A stretch of 64,000 bases of DNA from positions 279,501 through 343,500 of the forward strand of contig CAUJNA010002890.1 of NCBI GenBank assembly GCA_963377175.1, in the 5' to 3' direction. Of the stretch, positions 50,004 through 62,037 are shown piece by piece (positions within the stretch are counted from its first letter, which is position 1; each line of letters starts with the position of its first letter). The position numbers and the translations under genes are program-made. The notes under the pieces were generated by a model that was not told the origin of the DNA, made no database searches, and saw nothing but the letters and a program-made list of their open reading frames with translations. Source of the DNA: Effrenium voratum. Lineage: Eukaryota > Sar > Dinophyceae > Suessiales > Symbiodiniaceae.

Positions 50004-51273
50004 GGAGTTCCTTTTGGGGGTGTTCCTTTTGGTGGGTGGGTGTTTCTTTTGGTGTGGGATTCTAAATTCTGTGGGTGTTCCTTTTGGTGTGTGGGATCAC
50101 TCGGGGTTTAGCCAAGCACTTCTGGGAAGCTCGGGCCCCTAAAATTTAAAATGGCAGGTAAGTCTTTGGGACGCCCTCTTTGTTGTATCACAGAATTGGA
50201 TTCCGTTTCAAGCACAACCATAGGTGTCCTTTTTGGTGGTTTTGGCAGAAAACTCGATGGCAATTCCTGGTTTACCTGGTTTCATCATCTATCAGGGAAA
50301 CCCATCTATTTCCAACCCAAAAGCACACCTATGACGTCACAACCCTTTTCAAAGACCCACAGACCTCGAGAGACCTCAGGCGCCTGGCTCCCCTCCGCCG
50401 CGGCTTTGGACGCCGCCTCCTTTGCCGCGGACTTCGCCACGCGTCCGGAGCCAGATCTCGAGAGGCGGGATGGATGCTCGAAGGAACCCCGAGAGTCTCC
50501 TTCTGACCCGTTGACAATCGGTCCATGACCAACCACTCTTTTGTGTAATGAGGGTCAACATTTAGAGGGTTCCTTGAATTTTCTTTGGGGAAGACTACCT
50601 GGAGTCTTCTTCTGACCCTTGAAAATACGTGGACCCCCCAAGGACCGATTCCTTATTTCTGCCTTTGTACCCCTTTTTTTAGGGGTCATTTCGGCAGAAA
50701 TAAGGAATCGGTCCTTTGGGGGTCCAGGTAGGTCCATGACCAACCATGATTTAGAGAATGACCCCATTTTAAAGTCATGGAGACTCTAGGCCGATCCTTT
50801 TGGTGGGTGAAACCGTTTTGACGATTACAGGGGCCGATTGTTTTGGGCTGGCTCCCTGAGTGGGCTGGACTTGAGGTCACTTTTTTGGGTTTGGACCATT
50901 TTTTGTGGTAAGCGACGAGTTCCAGGACTTTTTCTGGCCAATCCACTCAGGGAATGATGCGTGTGTGTTTTTTTAAGGAAATTGTAAAGTGACACCAAAA
51001 GGAAACCCACCATTTTGGGGGGTCCGCTTAACAAAGACACACCCACACACCCTTTTAGAGGGGGCCCTGGAAACAGTCAAGTGGGTCGATGGAAAGAACC
51101 CCCTCCACTCCTTTCCAAACCAATTTTGAGTCGCGACCTTCGGTGGTCCCTTTTTGCCATAGCAGGTGTCACTTGAAAATTCAAACGGCCAAAGAAAAGA
51201 GTGCCGATTCTTGTTTCCCATCGACACCACTAGATTTGGGCCATGCAAAGGGCTAAAGAATTACTTGGATGAT
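50004..51273. other. Repeat-rich stretch, one possible exon
   Basis: At about 50360-50515 a GC-rich segment has open frames on both strands (+ ALDAASFAADFATRPEPDLE; - GRVAKSAAKEAASKAAAEGS), so neither can be preferred. At 50640-50720 there is a short inverted pair around AAGGACCGATTCCTTATTTC and AAATAAGGAATCGGTCCTTT. The rest is non-coding. Confidence 0.35.
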
Positions 51274-51398
51274 TGATTCGCCAAGTTGGTAAGCTGTTAG
51301 CCTGGGTTATAACCCGCTCTTTTCAGTCCCGTAAGAGTTAACTCGTCACCAGTGGCTTATAACCCAGGGGTCGTTCCCACTACTCACTTGGCGAATTG
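51274..51398. mobile_element. Family G TIR element
   Basis: GATTCGCCAAGTTGGTAAGC at the left and CTCACTTGGCGAATT at the right. Confidence 0.75.
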
Positions 51399-52088
51399 AC
51401 CCAAGTAGCTTCCAAGAATCATGAAAAGTATCCCAGAACCCCCGTTTTTTCAGAGCGGGGCACAACAAAGGGGTCAGTTTGCACCCGTCAAAGACGACCA
51501 CTTCGACTCCCGAGATATTGCGAGTAAGCGAACCGATTTTTCAATTACGGCAGTTGGTGCCTGTTTCCTCTGCCAGCTTTGCACATACGCTTCGAGCACG
51601 GGTTGTTTGATCCTTGGGCGGCGTTCAAGATAAACGTTTGCGCCCCAACTTTTCTGTGCGACTTTTTTTCCCTGGAGCTGGTTGAGCTTTTCACCGTAGA
51701 GTGGCAGATTCACGCAGATTCACGTTGATTTGCCGCAATTTGCACCGCGTTTTTTTGTGGTTGAATGCCCTAACTTACCGTAAATTACCATGGGTTTGTT
51801 GTGGAATGCTCTGAACTTTACCATGGATTGGTTGATTCTGGTTGGTTTACTTGCCACATTCGGGGCATCCCACCGTTTGTGTCAAAAACGCAACACCAGA
51901 AAACCAAACACCCACCCAACACCCAAGAACATTGAGCTATAAGTGTCTAACTCTTTCAATACTAAAGCTTTTCATGCAACAACCCAAACATGCAACCAAG
52001 ATAGAAACACGGGGCGGTTCCAGAAATCAGAAGTTCCCTCCCAAGAAAACGGGATTGCGTCGGAATATATCGGGGGTTGACCCCCCAA

Positions 52089-52205
52089 GCTTCCATTTGC
52101 TCAAGAATATTGGTTCCATTTTCCCTTGTTGGTTTTAAGAGGAATTTATCACTACCATAAATATGTTTATCTTTATTTTCAGGGGGCAAAGACGCCAATG
52201 GAAGA
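52089..52205. repeat. Family A introner-like element
   Basis: CTTCCATTTGCTCAAGAATA at the left, CCCTTGTTGGTTTTAAGAGG in the core, TTTTCAGGGGGCAAAG and CAATGGAAG at the right. A candidate exon follows. Confidence 0.7.
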
Positions 52206-52224
52206 AAGACGCCAATGGAAGAAA

Positions 52225-52388
52225 GGGGTGCATGGCTTCCTCGAGAAAAACGCCCACCGCGTCCCGCGGGGATCGACGCCCAGACAGCGGCGGCCAGCCG
52301 CGGAGCTCTGCGCGTGCCTGGCCGTGGGGCCCTTGGCCGAAGAGCTGGCGAGGCGCAGCGACAAGATCAACGCCTCCAGGCGGATTCG
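52225..52388 (+). CDS. Candidate exon, unknown protein
   Basis: The frame reads GVHGFLEKNAHRVPRGSTPR, then QRRPAAELCACLAVGPLAEE and LARRSDKINASR. GC-rich codon use resembles the GT31 exons. No family is recognised. Confidence 0.4.
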
Positions 52389-52399
52389 GGGGGGGGAGG

Positions 52400-52990
52400 G
52401 GGGTGGGTGGACCCCGAGCTAGGGAGGTGTGGCATCAACAGGGGCAGCCCCCAAACAAGAAAGGTGGTTTGTTGGTTGTTGGCTTCCAGGCGGAGTTGGC
52501 TGGGAGCGGTTCCTTGGGCGCGCGCGTGTCGAAGGTAGACCCCTTCAGGTAGGTGTGGCATGGGAGCCTTGGGCGTGCCAGAGGTAGGTGGGTGCCCGAG
52601 CCCTGGTAGGTGTAGCATCAACAGTGGGGGGAGCCCCCAAAAAGTGGTTTGGTTGTTTTGTTGGTTGTTGGCTTCCAGGCGGATTTGGGAATTTGGAGCC
52701 TTGGGCGTGTTGGGAATAGGTGGACTTTCGGCAACCTGGCCCGGCTAGGTGTGGCATCAAGACAGAAAGACCCCTAAAAAAGGTGGTTTCCCTATGAGGA
52801 GCGGTGCCTTGTGCGTGCCAGAATTGTGGTGGGTTTGTGGACTCCGAGCCCTGGAGGTATGGCATGAACGGTGGGGGAGCCCCAAAAAAGAAAGGTGGCT
52901 TGTTGGTTGTTGGCTTCCAGGCAAAGTTGGATTGGGAGCGGTGCCTTGGGCGCGCGGGGGGGGGGGCGGGGGGCAGGTAGGTGGACCATT
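52400..52990 (+). repeat. Tandem repeat, units about 120-190 bp, four to five copies
   Basis: Each unit carries AGGTGTGGCATCAACAG, GGTTTGTTGGTTGTTGGC, TTCCAGGC and GGTGCCTTGGGCG. Confidence 0.8.
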
Positions 52991-54385
52991 GGTAATCATC
53001 AGTAGGGTAACCAGGGGAAGCATCATGAAAATATAGGGGTAGCTGGTACTGGGGTGGCTTTTAGTGCGCTACCCGGCGCAAAACCTCAGACGCGTGGGTG
53101 GGCCTCTTTGAAAACAACGACCAGCAAAGAAGGCGGGTCCATGGGGCTGGTGGAAGAACAAACAAAGGAACCAAGGGAGCTATTGGACAACTGGGTGTGA
53201 GTTTTTTTTGTTCTTTTTAATGGGGGGACGACATCATTTGCGGGATTCAAATCCGACAATCATCCGATTCCCCAATCGAACTCTGTTGGCAAATCTCAAG
53301 CCCCACTTTTTGACAGGACCTTTTTGGTGGTACACATGAGGCTTGGATGTTGTTTTGTTTGTTTCAAGGGAAACCACTTCCAAAACTTCCCCTGAATCAT
53401 GTTGAGAGATACCCGCGCGGGTCATGTGCCGGCCCAAAAATTCAAAAGCAGCCGCACAAATCCAAGGCTGCAAACATCGACTGGATGTTCCACCAGCGGG
53501 TCATGACCATAGGTGTCCTTTTTGATCGTTTTGCTCCGAAAATAGAAGGCCCTGGTTTACCTGGTGGTTCAATCATCTACCAGGGCCAAAAAGGACATCA
53601 ACGAGTCATGACCCTGTTTTGTTGGGTTGGGCCAACCAACCAGTCGCCCTAGCAGTGGTTCTTACTCGCTACTTACACGTTGGTAAGGAACATCCAAGTT
53701 CTAGAGTGTTCACCAGAAAAGTCCCAGGGCAACTGGTTCTTTAATTCACTGAACCCTGTAAACCCCGAGCCATGCAATCCGCGTCAGCCAACGAGCAATC
53801 CTCAATCCGTAAAGCGTCAAACAAGGTTCTAGTTTGTGGAGAAACAATCATTCCAAGTACAGTTGGGTGAAACTAGATGGCGCAATCTCCCCCCCTATTT
53901 TGGTTTAGTCTTCCCCTTTACTTACCTTTCACCTGTGCCACCTACTTTACGCTGGTGTATCTTCAACAGCTACATATTGTTGACAAGGGGATCGTAAACC
54001 TCCAGAAGATGGTGATGAATTCAAAACCACCCAAAACCTCGAGAATTGAACTCAATGGTTCATTTAACACCAAAACTGGCTCTTCAACTCAACTATTGCT
54101 TCCCTGCCATGGGCGTCTCTCAGAATGCGCCAACAGATTCTTCTTCAAGGGGCATTGTACTTAGCAAGCGGGGAATAACCATGGTAACCCAAAAGACTCA
54201 TGGGTATACAGGGCTCCTTAAAAGACACATTTTGCCCATTTGAAACATGGCTTTTCCCTCAAAACAAAGGGAAACCACCATTTACAAGGCAATGTTCAGG
54301 TGTATAATGTAAGGATCCCTGTTATAAGTCTAAGTTGGTTATAACCAGGCTTACAAACCACTAAGTGCCCGATCGCCCCTTTAAG
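52991..54385. other. Intergenic stretch with repeat fragments
   Basis: It contains family H-like ends near 54158 and 54330-54385 (AAGGGGCATTGTACTTAGC; CGATCGCCCCTTTAAG) and GACCATAGGTGTCC-type fragments near 53500. No supported gene. Confidence 0.4.
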
Positions 54386-54905
54386 TGTCCGGCGCTCGAT
54401 GCTGCGCAGGACCTTCATGATGTGGGGACATCCGAGTCTGTTGGACGACGAAGACTAGCGCATCCACATCTCGTCTCGGTGAAGGACCTGATTTTGAGAA
54501 TCCGCCAAGAATCCGCCAAGAATCCGCCTATGGTCCCCGGCCTTTGCCCGTGAGGTCGCGAAAGATGCTTTGACTCCTGTGGAGCTCAAGGAGTCGTGGT
54601 CGCGTGAGGCCTTCTCACCCGGAGGACACTGCCATCCTTCGGGATCTGATGAAGTCGGACTCAGGGCTTGGGGCTGCGACTTTTGGCCAACCGGGACCCG
54701 GGACAAGAACTCGCAGAAGGCCTACGCCTTCGTGAGCTTTGTGCCCCGCGGATGGCCGGAGGGAGGCGGTGCCACAAGAACTCAGAGAGGGCTTGGAGCT
54801 GATCCGGATGCGGGGCAAGGAGCAGGAGCTTTTCAGAGACCGGGCGGTCATCGGCAGAAAGCGCGTGCAAAAGTGGCCGGATTCTGTGGCGTGTGGCGTG
54901 TGGAG
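54386..54905 (+). CDS. Candidate coding region, frame uncertain
   Basis: GC-rich, with several protein-like pieces in different frames: RSMLRRTFMMWGHPSLLDDE (54390-54455), EDTAILRDLMKSDSGLGAAT (about 54625-54690) and LREGLELIRMRGKEQELFRD (about 54780-54840). They may be one gene with short introns or a decayed gene. No family is assigned. Confidence 0.35.
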
Positions 54906-54930
54906 TCATGAAATGTCACTGGGATGTTGT

Positions 54931-55074
54931 GCCAAGCTGGTAAGTGGTCAGCCAATGGTTCGCCACCTGGGTTGTAATTAATCCACTCGTAGCGTTTGTT
55001 AGCTGTTCACTCCACTTAGGGGGCTTATAACCGGTTTATGACTTGGGTTAGTACAACTTACCGACTTGGCCGAA
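54931..55074. repeat. Family G element
   Basis: GCCAAGCTGGTAAGTGGTCA at the left and CTTACCGACTTGGCCGA at the right. Confidence 0.65.
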
Positions 55075-55082
55075 CTCCCAAC

Positions 55083-55199
55083 TAGGTTCCCCGGTAGTGC
55101 CCTTTCTCAGCCCTTTTTTGGTTGGGAGGGTTCTCCTACTAAAATAGACTACAGAAAAAAGTTGGTCCCTTATTCTAGCCTCTCTACTGGAGGACCTAG
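55083..55199. repeat. Family B TIR element
   Basis: CTAGGTTCCCCGGTAGTGCC at the left and CTGGAGGACCTAG at the right. Confidence 0.8.
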
Positions 55200-56234
55200 C
55201 CAAGTAAGGGACCAGGGAACCCCATGGACAACGTTGGTAAGGCTTCCTCTTTTCACCTGCTTTGATTCCTTTCACCGAGAGGCCCTGAGAATTTTTGCTC
55301 GGCGCGAGCCGTTGGCGGGTCCCTTAAGAGTCGGTGCGGACAGCGCGCAAGTTGATGGCGACCATTCTCAGCAGTTTTGCTTGGCGATCAAATGGCCATG
55401 GTTCAAAACCAATGGGATCCCATTTTGGGGTTTTGGGTGCACCGCCCATTTTAGGACCTATTTTAGTGGTTGGATTGGGATGTTCACGGGGGGTACGGGG
55501 TTTTAAGCCTTGGCCAAATGGTAACCCCAAATAGCCCAAAAAGCAGATCGGGCTGAGCAACACGTTTGACAGCCCCCAAGGGGTGTCCTGCAATTCATAC
55601 TTTGCGGGCGATTCAAAATGGAAGGTTGCGACACCAACCCGATTTTTCCACAAAACAGCGAGTGCGATTTCGCATTGTGGCCGAGTCCTTTCGCAAGTCA
55701 AGGGAAACTTGGGGCTTGCAACTGGCTCAGCAAATTCCCAGCTGCCCGGAACATGTTTTTTGGTGCGCAGACTTTGGGAAGACGGCTTTCGCCGGGAAAG
55801 GCGGGGGAGTCTGGGCGCAAACCCTTGGTGTCGAGGTACGTGGCTTTCTAGCCTGACTGTGGGAGATCCGGCTTCCAAAAGCCCCTCAAGGAAACGGGTG
55901 GTTGAAAACCATCAAAGATGTAGGGTTTAGGATCGGGGAAACTGCCCACTGTGACAGATTGGCACCTTTCCAATGACTGAGTCTTCAAGGAATTCTTGTT
56001 TCTTTTTTGTTTTGGGGGGGGGGGAGGGGGGGTAGGCGGTGGGGGGGGTAGGGGTTGCCTTTTTGCTCCGCGTGTTCTTCTTCTTTTTTTTGTGGGGGGT
56101 GGGGGTTGCCTTTTTGTCTCTTTCTGAAAGGCCTAACATATATTCAGCAGGGGGCCAGGGGGCTTGAATCATTGAAGTCCCCGACATCTCCCTGCCTGGA
56201 AGGCGACTTGGAGATCCGTTGCCGGGTTAGTATC
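55200..56234. other. Stretch with possible but unsupported exons
   Basis: Around 55262-55375 the frame ALRIFARREPLAGPLRVGAD is protein-like. 55620-55870 is open in several frames on both strands with no clear winner. 55990-56130 is G-rich low complexity. Confidence 0.3.
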
Positions 56235-56462
56235 TTGGCGGCTCCCGAAGGCCATCCGCTTTCTTAGCTTTTGAGCCTGTTTAATTAGTGTTGAGTGGGG
56301 ATTTCCGAATTTAAGAAACTAAAGGTTATATAGTAACTTTTCGCGGGGGATCTGAGGACAGACCAGGTAAGTGGTTGGATTTCCACTGTGTTCAAGGTTC
56401 ACTTCGGGGGACGTTGCGGGTTAGAACCTAGGTTACCAACCACTTACCAACTTGGCGAATCT
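56235..56462. repeat. Family D followed directly by family G
   Basis: Family D (TTGGCGGCTCCC to GGACAGACCAG) abuts a family G-like element (CCAGGTAAGTGGTTGG to ACCAACTTGGCGAATC). Confidence 0.6.
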
Positions 56463-56940
56463 AACACCCAAGTAGAGGGGCCCAGATCGACGCGATTCAA
56501 TCACGCGCCTCGACCTGCAGCTGTTCTTCTTCCAAGAGCGATCGAATGACGCAGCAGGAAACCCGTCACCCAAGCACCTGCGTTCTGTCTGGTACGTCTC
56601 GATGGTCTTTTGAAAGCTTTCCATTCGGCCGAATGTCCAAGCCCACAACGGGAGCCCGACTCTCTCAAACTTCAGAGCGAGCACCTACGAACTTGGAGCA
56701 TACCCATCTCACCCCAAACAAGTCGGACCCCTTTCTCATTGTTGTTTCCATCTCTCCCATATTCTCCAAAACCGGACACCCCCCCTCCCCCAAAACGAAC
56801 CGCTTGAATCCACCGGCCGTGCCCCAAAAACAACTAAAAAACGCCTCCCGCACTACGTGGCACTCTTTTCAAGGCGCACAAGCACTCTCTCCAGGCTTCT
56901 TGGAAAAGCCTACTGGGGTTTACGTCCTCCCAAAAAAGCG

Positions 56941-57117
56941 AAAAGAACGCCTCACGCGTCGAACAAACGCCTCCATGAGCGCGGCCCGGCACGCGGCCAC
57001 CGTGGGCGCCCTGCGCTCGCCGGGCCGAAGCCCGGCCAACGCCTCCGCGGCGTCGCGGAGCGGCAGCGAGCGGCTCACCTCGGTGCCGCGGGCCAACACC
57101 CTGGAGACGCTGACCAA
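56941..57117 (-). CDS. Candidate exon on the minus strand, unknown
   Basis: The minus strand reads MVSVSRVLARGTEVSRSLPL, RDAAEALAGLRPGERRAPTV, then AACRAALMEAFVRR: a helical, hairpin-like pattern reminiscent of the helical-repeat proteins common in dinoflagellates. The plus frame over the same bases is also open, so the strand is uncertain. Confidence 0.35.
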
Positions 57118-57139
57118 CGCGGCTCGGGATGGTTCAGGA

Positions 57140-57848
57140 GTTTGTTTGTTTGTTTGTTGGTGTCTTTGTGTCTTTGTGTCTTTGTGTCTTTGTGTCTTTG
57201 TGTCTTTGTGTCAGTGTCCGTGTTCGTGGTTCGTGTTCGTGTTCGTGTGTGTGTGCGTTTGTGCGTTTGTGCGTTTGTGTGTTTGTGCGTTTGTGCGTTT
57301 GTGTGTTTGTGCGTTTGTGCGTTTGTGTGTTTGTGCGTTTGTGCGTTTGTGTGTTTGTGGGTTTGTGCGTTTGTGTGTTTGTGCGTTTGTGTGTTTGTGT
57401 GTTTGTGTGTTTGTGTGTTTGTGTGTGATTGTGTGATTGTGTGATTGTGTGATTGTGTGTTTGATTGTGTTTGTGTGTGATTGCGTGTGTGTGTGTGTGG
57501 TGTGTGTGTGTGTGTTGGTGTGATTGTGTGTTTGTGTGTTTGCGTGTTTGTTTGTTTGCCTGAATGTTTGTTTGTTTTGTTTGTTTGTTTGTTTGTTTGT
57601 TTGTTTGTTTGTTTGTTCGTTCGTTCGTTCGTTTGATTGTTTGTTTGTTTGTTTGTTCGTTTGTTCGTTTGATTGATTGTTTGTTTGTTTGTTTGTTTGT
57701 TTGTTTGTTTGTTTGTTCGTTTGTTTGTTTGTTTGTTTGTTTGTTTGTGTGTTTGTTTGTTTGTTTGCTTCTTTGTTTGCTTGTTTGTGTGTTTGTCTGT
57801 TTGTTTGTTTGTTTGCTTGTTTGCTTGTTTGCTTGTTTGTTTGTGGCG

Positions 57849-57944
<96 letters not shown>

Positions 57945-58048
57945 TCCTTCTTTCCTTCTTTCCTTCCTTCCTTCCTTCCTTGCTTGCTTGCTTGCTTGCT
58001 TCCTTCCTTCCTTCCTTCCTTCCTTCCTTCCTTCCTTCCTTCCTTCCG
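57140..58048 (+). repeat. Large compound microsatellite
   Basis: Successive runs of GTCTTT, GCGTTTGTGT, GATTGTGT, GTTTGTTT, TTTCTTTC and TTCCTTCC over about 900 bp. The long Lys/Arg or Cys/Phe/Val ORFs across it are artefacts. Confidence 0.95.
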
Positions 58049-58262
58049 TTTTGTTGAGACCATTTTGTTCAGTTGGTTTTTACAGGGAAACAGTAAACAA
58101 TGGTTTGGGTTTGGGGTTGACTTCTGGGCTGGTTCTCGAGGAAACGGTCTTGGGAATGAATGGATCATGCCCCGTTCTGCCACCTGTGGCCTGTGTGGTC
58201 TAGGCCCCCCCTTCCGTACCCGAGAGCGTGCCCCGAAAAGGCTCGAAATGGACATGCGTTGG

Positions 58263-58390
58263 TTCTAAGGTTTGATTCCCCATTCTCTTCAGCCATCGTT
58301 CTCTTTAGAAGCCACCTTTTGTTCCCAGGTGTTTGGCCCATGTTTTGAAGAGAAGGATCCCTGGAGAGAATGGGGAGAGTACCACTAGAT
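58263..58390. repeat. Family C element
   Basis: TTCTAAGGTTTGATTCCCCA at the left and AAGGATCCCTGGAGAGAATG near the right. Confidence 0.65.
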
Positions 58391-58763
58391 TTGTGTCTTG
58401 GTGAACCGGTGGCGGTTTTGATTTCCCTAACCAACCTTTCAGGAGGAAAAGGCGAGTACAACCAAGCAATCTCTTTGGACCTCGTAAGGAGCGACTCGTT
58501 TCTCTTTTTCTTTTTCTGCCTTACCTTGTTTATGGGTCGTTATGGCAGACAAAAAGGAATCAGTCCAATCGGGGGGTCTAGGAGGACAAGGCCCCTTTTG
58601 GTGTACCTCTAGAAAGGGAAAGCAGCAGAGTACAACCAATTGCACAAGGGTTAAAGGTGCCCCCGTCGACTCCAAATATATCATCTCAACCTTCTTGGTA
58701 TTTTCCAAAAATCTCCCCTGCCAACCAAAAGAGAGAGTATTTCGAGAAGGTGGGTTGCCATTT

Positions 58764-58868
58764 AGGAGGTGGAAGGAGGTGGAAGGAGGTGGACGGAGGT
58801 GGACGGAGGTGGAAGGAGGTGGAAGGAGGTGGAAGGAGGTGGAAGGCGGTGGAAGGAGGTGGAAGGGC
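58764..58868 (+). repeat. GGAGGTGGAA minisatellite, about 10 units
   Basis: Ten-base units GGAGGTGGAA or GGAGGTGGAC. Confidence 0.95.
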
Positions 58869-60026
58869 GGTCCCAGGTACCCTCAAGCGACACGCCCTTA
58901 ACGCCGGCTCCGCACAAAAACGATGCACCTTCGCCTTTTGAAGGTCTTCGCCGGCTATGGCGCAGACCAGGACGGGAGCGGGTCTTTGGTGTATTTTCAT
59001 CTTTAAAGGTTGGGATTCACAGGAGGTGACTAGTTGAAAAAATCGATGGCCCTGGAACTGTTCAACCCACCTCCAGACGGAACCCATCTATCAAGCAGAC
59101 GCATAGGACCCTCCCAATATGGTGGTGGGGACCATGAGAAAATTCGCGGGGGTCGCTTTTCTTTGAGGGATCCCCGCCCTAAGAAAGAAGAATGGTTTTG
59201 GTTTCCCTTTCAAGAAAAAAACCTGTACAAACTAGGGAGTTTGGGAGATCCCTGCAAACATTTGGGTTTCATAAAATAGCGGGGGACCCAGAAAATGGGT
59301 GGTTTCCGCTTGGTTCCCGTTCAATCCTACCAAAAAGGTTGGTGCCCTCAAAAACAGATACACAAATGTTGCCTTTTTCCTCATGGCCGCTGGAGGTCTA
59401 GGTTCATCCATATGGGGTTCTCAAAATGGTGGACACCTTGTGGGCGGCAAAGATGAATCAACCCATTTGTTGGGTTAACTTGGTGGTTTCCATCCGTCCC
59501 GCTTCCTTAGGCTTTCAGGTTTGGTCTCTTGTGGGGGTGTTCGCTGCGTCACATCGGTGCACCTCCAAATAGGGGAACCCGTCAATGGGTGTTTTTCCAT
59601 GGGCTGTCCTTTGACAACAAGCCCCAAGTGGGCCACAATCAAAACCCGGGTACATGAAGGTGAGTAAGGGGCCTTCTCAATTCTTTACATGGTTCTCGGT
59701 AGACCATTTTAATACCGGGTTTTGATTGCGACTCAAATTTGGGCACTTGGGTGTGGCTGGTGTTCTTTCTTCGGGTCTTTTGCCCCGGTCCCTGGTTTGA
59801 TTCTCGGGTTCTCTGGTTCTCCCGTGCCACTTCTCCTGGGTCTTTGGGTCCCGCCCCTTCAAGTCGCCGGTCGGTTGTCAGTACCGAAAGTTATCTTTTC
59901 GGGGGAGGGTTCCCCTACTAAAATAGACTACAGAAAAAGTCGGCACCAAACCCAGAATGGGACCTTGGGAGGAATAACGTGGGAGTTGCTTCGAGGAATC
60001 GCCCACGAATTCTTTGCGACCTTAAC
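58869..60026. other. Non-coding stretch with repeat fragments
   Basis: It includes a truncated family B piece at 59893-59946. No supported gene. Confidence 0.4.
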
Positions 60027-60147
60027 TTGGTGGTTCCCGGCCATCCGGTTCCTTAGCTTTTTAGCTCTTTAGTGTTTAGTGGGGACTACCATTCAACCCA
60101 CTAAAAGTTAGTGACTTTTTCTGGGGGATCTGAAAACGGACAGCCCA
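60027..60147. repeat. Family D repeat
   Basis: TTGGTGGTTCCCGGCCATCC at the left and GAAAACGGACAGCCCA at the right. Confidence 0.75.
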
Positions 60148-60762
60148 ATTATAATTCGCGTCAAGAAGTCCCCCCTTGGGCGCATCGAACATCCGAGCAG
60201 GCCGTTTTTTCCCCCCCCCCCCTTTTTCTTTTTTTCTTGCCTAAGCGGATCTCTCGGTTCTCTCCAGCGAGCTATGTAAACGCGGTTTGCAAGCACGCAC
60301 CAGTTTTGGCCAACTCAGTTTGCGGGGTGAATTTGACATCGAAAACCGCAGCCACTGATTCCATTTACATCTTCAGGCAACCAAGGAAACCACCTCCCGC
60401 TTGCCCAGCGGCGCCCTTTTTCCCTTTATTTTTTTCTTTTTTCAACCAACCCAAAAAGGATGGACGCCAGGAAAGATCAAACAGGCCTCGATCTGTTCAC
60501 GCCCATCTTGGAGGGTCTTTCAAAATCGGGGGACCCCAAAAAGGGAGTTCGGTTTTCGGTTGAAGGTCCCCCAACAACAAAAGAGGTGCCCTCAAAAGAA
60601 CATGTAGCTGGAAAGGTCACAAATCCCCAAAAGTGGCGGGTCACACATCCCCAGCGAATTGAATGATGCCCACCATGTCGGGCGTTGTCCAATATGGAAT
60701 CCCCCTCTCTTCCCCCAAACAAATCGACACCGACACGTTTTGAGAGACCTGTTCGCATGATT

Positions 60763-60880
60763 TCCCTCCATTTGCTTAAGAATATTCTGTTTTATTTTCC
60801 CTTGTTGGTTTTAAAAGGAATTCATCACTACCGGAAATATGTTTTATTTTTTCCCGGGGCCTCAACCAAATGGAAGTTTC
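60763..60880. repeat. Family A introner-like element
   Basis: CTCCATTTGCTTAAGAATA, CCCTTGTTGGTTTTAAAAGG and CTCAACCAAATGGAAG in order. Confidence 0.75.
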
Positions 60881-60886
60881 CCCTCT

Positions 60887-61032
60887 TAAACAGGGCAGGG
60901 TAGGTAGTGAGTGGTTCGTAAGCCTGGTTATAGCCCACTGAAAGGAATTGTAACCATGGTTGATACGTGGGATATCTCACTTTGGTTATTGCAATCACTT
61001 ACCTGACGTACCGAACTGATCGCCCCTGTAAA
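60887..61032. repeat. Family H element
   Basis: CAGGGCAGGGTAGGTAGTG at the left, GTTCGTAAGCCTGGTTATAG in the core and CACTTACCTGACGTACCG at the right. Confidence 0.65.
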
Positions 61033-61695
61033 AGCTGAACCCCCCTTTAAACCCTTAAACTCCCTGAAGCCAACCAACCCCCCCCCCCCCCCAAAAGCCC
61101 CAAAAAAACCACCCGAAAAACCCCTGAACCCCTCACACTCCCTAACAGCCTTAGCCTTAACCACCGTTTCCCCCTTAACCTCCCCTTTTACCCGACTCTT
61201 TTCCCCTTAAGCCCCCCGTTTGACACACCGAAAGCGTCGGGTCAGGTGCTGGGCTCCTGGCGGCAACAGGTGCCCATGGAGTCCGAGCCGCATGGCCGAG
61301 GAAAGCTTTTCGTCGCCGAGAGTCTTTTTCGCCTTTGCCGTGTTTAACCTGGGACTCGGATGAGTTTATTCCTTGACCATTGAGTGGCATTTCTTCCAGC
61401 TCCCGGCCATGTTATTTTTTTTTTGGGGGGGGGAATCGGTCGGTTTTCCTCCCCAAGGGATTAAACAAGATGAAGTGAGCCTGTTTTTGAGGGTACCCAC
61501 CTTTTTGCCAGGTTAGGGAAAACCATGTTGGAAAACCACACATCTTCTGGGTGACCCTATTTTAGGAAGCTCAAAGTGTTTGGAGGAAACCAAAACTGGG
61601 CTGTCCTCAGATTTGCGAACAGTTTTCCTCGTGGGTGAAAGGGCCGCCCATCTAAACCTAAGCAACCAAAAGGAGAACTAAACCCCCAAGTCCCC
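61033..61695. other. Low-complexity and unassigned sequence
   Basis: C-rich, CCCTTAAACC-like tract at 61030-61200, then a possible coding scrap (GSWRQQVPMESEPHGRGKLF) at about 61240-61310 that I cannot assign. Confidence 0.3.
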
Positions 61696-61764
61696 AACCC
61701 TAAACCCTAAACCCTAAACTGTTGGACTTAGGGTTTGGGAGTTGGGCTTTTGGGCTTAGGGTTT
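61696..61764. repeat. Interstitial telomere-like (CCCTAAA)n with inverted TTTAGGG-type units
   Basis: AACCCTAAACCCTAAACCC and one more unit at 61696-61719 are followed by GGACTTAGGGTTTGGG and GGCTTAGGGTTTG. The arms can pair as a hairpin. Confidence 0.6.
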
Positions 61765-61770
61765 GTTTTT

Positions 61771-61905
61771 TTCTAGGAGTTGATTGCCCATTCTTTTCAA
61801 GCCATATTCTTTTCAATAACCGGCTGTTGCCCGGCCCTGGGTTTGTGATGGTTTCCGGAAAGGATTCGGATCCCTGGAAAGAATGGGGGAAGGTAATATT
61901 GACCC
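61771..61905. repeat. Family C element
   Basis: TTCTAGGAGTTGATTGCCCA at the left and TCCCTGGAAAGAATGGGGG near the right. Confidence 0.65.
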
Positions 61906-62037
61906 CAGATGAAGAACCCCCTGTTTATCAATATGGGGGTGCTTTTCCCCGGTTTTAGTGGGGATTTATGCCCGGTTTTAGTGGGGATTAATATGGGGGT
62001 GTACCCTACCCCTAGAGTGTCAGGGATGGGGTTTGGG

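Noticed and set aside
57134..58255. Long ORFs of Lys/Glu/Arg/Asn/Thr (minus) and Cys/Phe/Leu/Val (plus)
   Set aside because: They arise because tetranucleotide microsatellites lack stops in several frames. There is no protein-like complexity.
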